Assembly: GCA_009782865.1 (NCBI GenBank)
Contig: WRIF01000133.1
Coordinates: 1 to 5,358 of the forward strand
Length of the DNA stretch: 5,358 nt
Direction of reading: 5' to 3'
Origin: Promicromonosporaceae bacterium
GTDB lineage: Bacteria > Actinomycetota > Actinomycetes > Actinomycetales > Cellulomonadaceae
The position numbers and the translations under genes were made by a program. The notes beneath the pieces are model-generated. The model saw nothing but the letters and a program-made list of their open reading frames with translations. It did not search any database and had not been told where the DNA came from. This document shows, piece by piece, positions 1 to 5,358 of this stretch. How positions within the stretch are numbered: the stretch's first letter is position 1; the number at the start of each line of letters is the position of its first letter.

Positions 1-1
1 C

Positions 2-943
2 TCGGCGCAGCTGGTTCGCAACGGCAGCTTCTGGCAGCTGACCGGCCGCCAGATCAACTTCCACCCGCCATGGGTCAGCCTCTCCGGCTACCGCCTCGAC
101 GGCCTCGCCGTCTCCCCGGTCAGTTCCCTGCGCGTACTCACGGTCACCGGCCTCCGGCCGCCCCCGCCCGAGGAAGACTGTGCCGCCGACGATGAGCCCT
201 GCGAGCCGGACCCAGAGGCCGAGGAGCCGACCTACCCCGCAGGAGAGGCGGAACCGGAGTACGCCGACTGCCCAGAGGGCGAACAGTGCCACGCCCCGCC
301 GGAGGCGGAGACCGCGCCGACCCCGGTATCCCAGCTGATCCGCACCGACCTGCCCAGCGCCGCCCTGGTGCTCGCCACCGGAGGGCCCTTCCTGCCACCC
401 TCAATCGACCGCTTCGAGCGCATCTGGACCACCGACGAAGACGGCTCCCTGGTCACCTTTGACCCCCTGGGCGGACGATCCCCCCTCTCCGCCACCTGGC
501 TCGCCGACCGCGAGATCCTCTCCGTGGACGTGTCCCCGGCGGGAGCCCGCGCCCTGATCGTCTCCACCGGCGACGATGGCACCAGCGTGCACGTGGCCGG
601 CGTGACCCGCAGCCCACAGGGGGTGCCCACCTCCCTGACCAGCCCCCTGGCCGTCGCCCCCGGAGTGATAGGCGCCCTACAGGCCACCTGGCAGGCAGAC
701 TCGGTGATCGCGGTCCGCACCGAGACCCGCCTCTACCAGGTGGGGATCGGCGGGCTGGTCGGCTCCCTCGGCGGGGTCTCCCGCCCCCTGCCAGACCTGC
801 CGGGGCTCAGCTGGATCACCTCCTCGGTGGGCTCCGGAGCCATCCTGGGCCTAGACCACAACGGTGACCTCTTCCTCCTGCAGTCCTCTCCGGTATGGTC
901 CCTGCTGCATGTGGACGTCGAGCTCGTCGCCTTCCCCGGCTAG
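2..943 (+). CDS. lpqB: Lipoprotein LpqB, C-terminal propeller part (5' end outside window)
   Basis: The last 313 residues of an ORF that enters from the left edge and stops at TAG 941-943. LpqB is an envelope lipoprotein with a GerMN-type domain followed by a beta-propeller; in mycobacteria it interacts with the MtrB sensor kinase. Only the propeller part is visible. Family-like stretches, numbered from the window edge, are PPSIDRFERIWT (about 128-139), the segment around ADREILSVDVSPAGARALIV, the VAGVTR strand, and the terminal AFPG that resembles the usual YPG end. The N-terminal signal and lipobox cysteine lie outside the window. Residues 52-109 form an unusual acidic insertion, listed separately. 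Threonine is almost always ACC, as in the start of secA. The downstream order comF-hpf-secA strongly supports the name, since individual propeller strands diverge widely. The gene is probably co-transcribed with mtrAB upstream; this is inferred from other Actinobacteria. Confidence 0.85.
   Translation, partial: SAQLVRNGSFWQLTGRQINFHPPWVSLSGYRLDGLAVSPVSSLRVLTVTGLRPPPPEEDCAADDEPCEPDPEAEEPTYPAGEAEPEYADCPEGEQCHAPPEAETAPTPVSQLIRTDLPSAALVLATGGPFLPPSIDRFERIWTTDEDGSLVTFDPLGGRSPLSATWLADREILSVDVSPAGARALIVSTGDDGTSVHVAGVTRSPQGVPTSLTSPLAVAPGVIGALQATWQADSVIAVRTETRLYQVGIGGLVGSLGGVSRPLPDLPGLSWITSSVGSGAILGLDHNGDLFLLQSSPVWSLLHVDVELVAFPG
155..328 (+). other. Acidic, Pro/Glu-rich, four-cysteine insertion in LpqB
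   Basis: Codons for residues 52-109 of the visible LpqB fragment interrupt the propeller with a low-complexity segment. It begins with four prolines, then is dominated by Glu, Asp, Pro and Ala. It has four cysteines in two pairs (C60 and C67; C90 and C96), and these are the only cysteines I see in the visible fragment. The short motif Glu-Ala-Glu recurs at 72-74, 82-84 and 101-103, suggesting growth by slippage of GAGGCGGAG-like units. The reading frame stays open and normal propeller sequence resumes at about residue 110, so this is an insertion rather than a frameshift. It is probably a disordered loop exposed outside the membrane. Disulfide formation or metal binding by the paired cysteines is only a guess. 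Confidence 0.7.
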
Positions 944-954
944 GACCTCTCCTT

Positions 955-989
955 GAGGCCGGCAGTTCCGCCTGACGGAAACGGCCCTC
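955..989 (+). terminator. Imperfect hairpin after lpqB
   Basis: An inner stem TTCCG/CGGAA (966-970 with 976-980) closes a five-base loop. An outer stem pairs GAGGCCG (955-961) with CGGCC-TC (982-989), leaving C987 bulged and a 4-to-1 internal loop between the stems. It begins 11 bases after the lpqB stop. No T-run follows, so it would be a weak or factor-assisted terminator, or simply a transcript-end structure. It fits comF having its own promoter. Confidence 0.35.
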
Positions 990-1010
990 GCCCCCTGGCG
1001 CCCCGGCGCC

Positions 1011-1016
1011 TACCGT
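1011..1016 (+). promoter_or_regulatory. Candidate -10 box for a leaderless comF transcript
   Basis: TACCGT fits the actinobacterial TANNNT -10 consensus and ends six bases before the comF ATG at 1023. Transcription would then begin at or next to the A of the start codon. Leaderless mRNAs with this geometry are common in Actinobacteria. Supporting this, there is no convincing Shine-Dalgarno sequence in the bases before the ATG. No good -35 box stands 16-18 bases upstream, which is common for such promoters but weakens the call. Confidence 0.45.
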
Positions 1017-1022
1017 GGACAA

Positions 1023-1745
1023 ATGAAGGCGCTGCAAGAACTGGCCCGGCTCGTGGTGCCGGTGGCCTGCGCCGGCTGCGGCCGCTATGACGTGGTGCTG
1101 TGCCGCAGCTGCCGCGCCCACCTACGGCAGGCCCCCCGTCGCGTCGAGCAACACGCCCCGCGCCTCGACCTGCTGGATGGCTGCCCCCCGCTGCCGGTGT
1201 GGGCGCTCGCGGACTATGTCGGCCCCCTGCGCTCCCTGGTGGTGGCCTGGAAGGACCGTGACCGCACCGACCTCGACCGACCGTTGGCGGACGCCCTCGG
1301 GGACGCCGCCCGCACGATCAAGCCCGAGGTGCGGGCGCTGGCTGAACGAGCGTCGGCGGAACGATGGCTGGTGGTCACGGCGCCGTCGTCGGCGGCCAAT
1401 AGGCGGGCCCGTGGCCGCGACCACCTGCGCCCCTTGGCCCGGGCCGTCGCCGTCAACCTGGGAGCCACGCCTCGCGCGGTGCTGCGCCGTGGCCGGGCCC
1501 GCGACCAGGTGGGGCTCTCGCTGCGGGGCAGGGGAACAAACGTGGCCGTCTCCGTCTCCCCGCGCGCCCGGCCCCTCCTGGCCGCAGGGCCCAATGTGGT
1601 CATCGTCGACGACGTCCTGACCACCGGCGCCACCCTCGCGGCGGCCAGGCGCGCCCTGCGGGCGGCCGGGGCCAGGGTGGTCGGGGCCCTGGTCATCGCC
1701 GCCACCCCGCCGCCTGGGGCACTGGTGGCGCGGTCATCGATCTAG
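1023..1745 (+). CDS. comF: ComF family protein (phosphoribosyltransferase fold with zinc finger)
   Basis: A complete 240-residue protein, normal length for the family. The N-terminus carries a four-cysteine zinc-finger-like motif: C16-x2-C19 and C27-x2-C30. Next come the family strand YVGPLRSLVVAWK (65-77), a Pro-Ser segment at 121-123 followed by a Gly-Arg-Asp-His-Leu turn (131-135), and RDQVGLSLRGR (160-170). The PRPP-binding loop is VVIVDDVLTTGATL (192-205), with the Asp-Asp pair at 196-197. In naturally competent bacteria ComF proteins act with ComEC and DNA-processing proteins in DNA uptake; in Actinobacteria this lone comF beside lpqB and hpf has no settled role and no known phosphoribosyl substrate. 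The ATG is chosen because the protein starts just ahead of the zinc finger as in relatives, and a TANNNT box sits six bases before it. The final ten residues are low-complexity. Identification as ComF family is firm; function is not. Confidence 0.9.
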   Translation: MKALQELARLVVPVACAGCGRYDVVLCRSCRAHLRQAPRRVEQHAPRLDLLDGCPPLPVWALADYVGPLRSLVVAWKDRDRTDLDRPLADALGDAARTIKPEVRALAERASAERWLVVTAPSSAANRRARGRDHLRPLARAVAVNLGATPRAVLRRGRARDQVGLSLRGRGTNVAVSVSPRARPLLAAGPNVVIVDDVLTTGATLAAARRALRAAGARVVGALVIAATPPPGALVARSSI

Positions 1746-1790
1746 ACACGCCAAATGCCCGCCCCAGCAGGTAAAAGGCGGCGTCGGGGG

Positions 1791-1796
1791 TAGGGT
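1791..1796 (+). promoter_or_regulatory. Weak -10-like box in the hpf leader
   Basis: TAGGGT fits TANNNT and lies about 45 bases after the comF stop. It would place the hpf transcript start near 1803 and give a leader of roughly 116 bases. No recognisable -35 box precedes it, and the surrounding G-rich sequence makes a chance match likely. Confidence 0.2.
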
Positions 1797-1818
1797 GGGG
1801 CTCACAGTTCGATAGGAC

Positions 1819-1827
1819 GAAAGGAGG
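1819..1827 (+). promoter_or_regulatory. Near-perfect Shine-Dalgarno sequence without an annotated gene
   Basis: GAAAGGAGG is a nine-base perfect complement of the usual 16S rRNA 3' end (anti-Shine-Dalgarno). It lies 91 bases before the hpf start, too far to serve it, and is stronger than hpf's own site. The best-placed start codon is GTG at 1839, after an 11-base spacer, which opens the short ORF described next. It could instead hold a standby ribosome. Confidence 0.5.
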
Positions 1828-1838
1828 ACCACACCGGC

Positions 1839-1934
1839 GTGGCCCATGTGCCACACCGAACCCGAGACCACCACTGGGCGTGCATTCGGCCGCCCACAGG
1901 GGAAAAGAGGAGAAGGCGATGGACATCGTTGTAG
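1839..1934 (+). CDS. Possible 31-residue upstream ORF overlapping the hpf start
   Basis: GTG at 1839 follows the strong GAAAGGAGG site by 11 bases and opens 31 codons ending at TAG 1932-1934. The stop lies 13 bases inside hpf (counted from its ATG) in another frame, giving a 16-base overlap. The predicted peptide is basic and histidine- and arginine-rich, with no signal or membrane segment and no family I recognise. Its codons 24-27 are the consecutive arginine codons AGG-AGA-AGG-CGA, and the first three coincide with the hpf ribosome binding region. If translated, it would be a leader ORF coupled to hpf rather than a functional protein. The purine-rich binding site read in this frame must encode such codons, so that coincidence is partly forced. 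Existence as a gene is inferred only from the ribosome binding site and overlap. Confidence 0.25.
   Translation: MAHVPHRTRDHHWACIRPPTGEKRRRRWTSL
1875..1896 (+). promoter_or_regulatory. Hairpin just upstream of the hpf ribosome binding site
   Basis: TGGGCG (1875-1880) pairs perfectly with CGCCCA (1891-1896). After one bulged T at 1881, two further G-C pairs (1882-1883 with 1889-1890) close a five-base loop ATTCG. This eight-pair stem ends 11 bases before the AGGAG of hpf. It leaves the binding site single-stranded but could affect ribosome access or mRNA stability. Confidence 0.4.
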
Positions 1935-2551
1935 TTGGTCGGCACACCGAGATTTCCGACCGCTTCCGGGAACACGCGGAAGAAAAGTTGGGCAAGATCA
2001 CGCAGCTGGCGCCATTGGCCCAGCGGGTAGACGTAGAGGTCACCGAAGAGAAGAACCCCAAGCTGGCCGCCCAGCGCGAGCGGGTAGAACTGACCGTAGT
2101 GGCCAAGGGGCCCGTAGTGCGGGCCGAGGCGGCCGCCGATGATCGCTACGGCGCCCTCGACCTGGCGATAGACAAGCTGCTCGAACAGCTTCGCCGCCAG
2201 CGCGACCGGCGCAAGGACCACCGGCGCACCTACGTCTTGTCTCCGACCCTGCCGCCGACCCTGGAGCCGGTGGCCGCGGCCGCACCGCCCGCCGCCGTCG
2301 CGGTCAAGCGGGAACTCGTCGCCGATGGGGACGCCGTAGAGACCCAGATGGGTGACTCCCCGGTGATGATCCGGCAGAAGTTGCACACCGCCGCGCCGAT
2401 GTCGGTCGACGAGGCCATCGAGGCCATGGAGATGGTGGGTCACGACTTCTACCTGTTTGTCGACGCGGACACCATGCGCCCGTCCGCCGCCTACAAGCGC
2501 AAGGGCTGGACGTATGGCGTCATCCAGCTCGACCAGCACGTAGAGCGCTAA
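1919..2551 (+). CDS. hpf: Long-form ribosome hibernation promoting factor (HPF)
   Basis: A complete 210-residue protein, typical of long HPF. It binds the 30S decoding region of idle ribosomes and, through its C-terminal domain, dimerises 70S particles into inactive 100S ribosomes in stationary phase or stress. The N-terminal S30AE domain covers about residues 1-105: it opens [13 protein letters not shown] and closes with the basic helix [12 protein letters not shown] (92-103). A Pro/Ala-rich linker spans about 107-146. The C-terminal dimerisation domain (about 147-205) carries SPVMIRQK, the signature [11 protein letters not shown] (170-180), and a [11 protein letters not shown] ending. ATG 1919 is chosen because AGGAG (1908-1912) sits six bases before it and the protein starts as in relatives; an in-frame GTG at 1880 has no such site. 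Valine codon GTA is unusually frequent (8 of 23), unlike comF (none seen). A likely terminator follows the stop. Identification is secure. Confidence 0.95.
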   Translation: MDIVVVGRHTEISDRFREHAEEKLGKITQLAPLAQRVDVEVTEEKNPKLAAQRERVELTVVAKGPVVRAEAAADDRYGALDLAIDKLLEQLRRQRDRRKDHRRTYVLSPTLPPTLEPVAAAAPPAAVAVKRELVADGDAVETQMGDSPVMIRQKLHTAAPMSVDEAIEAMEMVGHDFYLFVDADTMRPSAAYKRKGWTYGVIQLDQHVER

Positions 2552-2563
2552 GCCCAAGGCGAA

Positions 2564-2601
2564 AGCGGCGGCGGCTTCCCCCACCGGAGGCCGCCGCCGC
2601 T
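2564..2601 (+). terminator. Strong GC hairpin after hpf, likely terminator
   Basis: AGCGGCGGCGGC (2564-2575) and GCCGCCGCCGCT (2590-2601) form a perfect 12-base-pair inverted repeat with a 14-base loop, starting 13 bases after the hpf stop. There is no T-run downstream, but many high-GC actinobacterial terminators lack one. Its place between hpf and the secA leader suggests that the two genes are mostly transcribed separately, though read-through is possible. Confidence 0.55.
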
Positions 2602-2612
2602 GCGTCGTGGAC

Positions 2613-2618
2613 TAAGAT
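2613..2618 (+). promoter_or_regulatory. Candidate -10 box for secA
   Basis: TAAGAT fits TANNNT, lies in the most AT-rich stretch between hpf and secA, and would start transcription near 2625, giving a leader of about 49 bases. The expected -35 position falls inside the hairpin stem and does not match TTGACA. The call rests on placement and the -10 box alone. Confidence 0.3.
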
Positions 2619-2673
2619 AACGATTACGTCTCGCAGCGTTTTGCTGTGCGCCTTTACCCCCAGGAGACCATCC

Positions 2674-5358
<2,685 letters not shown>

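Noticed and set aside
232..720. 162-residue open frame on the - strand opposite lpqB
   Set aside because: Compositionally biased antisense frame with no domain; the + strand propeller sequence accounts for this region.
1760..1780. CGCC/GGCG inverted repeat after comF as a terminator
   Set aside because: Only four pairs around a 13-base loop and no T-run. Such repeats are expected by chance at this base composition.
1880..1918. In-frame GTG at 1880 as an earlier start for hpf
   Set aside because: It would add 13 residues not seen in the family, has no ribosome binding site, and lies in a hairpin, whereas ATG 1919 has AGGAG at six bases.
1846..2142. 98-codon frame starting at ATG 1846 and overlapping hpf
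   Set aside because: The start is 18 bases from the orphan Shine-Dalgarno, too far, and the product is a Gly/Arg-rich shift of the hpf frame. The GTG at 1839 is better placed.
1802..2584. 260-residue open frame on the - strand opposite hpf
   Set aside because: Antisense shadow of hpf. It starts in the GC hairpin after hpf and resembles no family I know.

Overview
The window is GC-rich and carries one conserved actinobacterial core block, read entirely on the + strand: the 3' part of lpqB, then comF, hpf (long-form ribosome hibernation factor) and the 5' part of secA. In many Actinobacteria this block follows the mtrA-mtrB two-component genes, which would lie just upstream of the left edge. 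The SecA protein resembles Micrococcales versions, especially Microbacteriaceae, most clearly from about residue 280 onward. The family cannot be fixed from the sequence alone.

Layout. Positions 2-943 are the C-terminal propeller part of lipoprotein LpqB. It contains an unusual acidic, proline-rich, four-cysteine insertion. Positions 944-1022 hold an imperfect hairpin and a TANNNT box placed as expected for a leaderless comF mRNA. Positions 1023-1745 are a complete ComF-family phosphoribosyltransferase. Positions 1746-1918 are the hpf leader, with a nine-base perfect Shine-Dalgarno match that belongs to no annotated gene, a possible 31-codon upstream ORF running into hpf, and a hairpin just before the hpf ribosome binding site. 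Positions 1919-2551 are hpf. Positions 2552-2673 hold a 12-bp perfect hairpin (likely terminator) and the secA leader. Positions 2674-5358 are secA, open at the right edge after 895 codons. No gap exceeds 300 bases. I see no RNA genes, CRISPR arrays, insertion sequences or attachment sites.

Function. LpqB (envelope, linked to MtrAB signalling) and SecA (export motor) serve the cell envelope. HPF stores ribosomes as dimers in stationary phase. ComF is a PRPP-loop protein whose role outside competence is unclear. The intergenic signals suggest that comF, hpf and secA can each be transcribed separately, despite their conserved order.

This is core genome, and I found no convincing new multi-gene system. 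The points most worth a second look are the hpf leader, the LpqB insertion, and a sharp change in synonymous codon use inside secA that could mean recombination or an assembly chimera.
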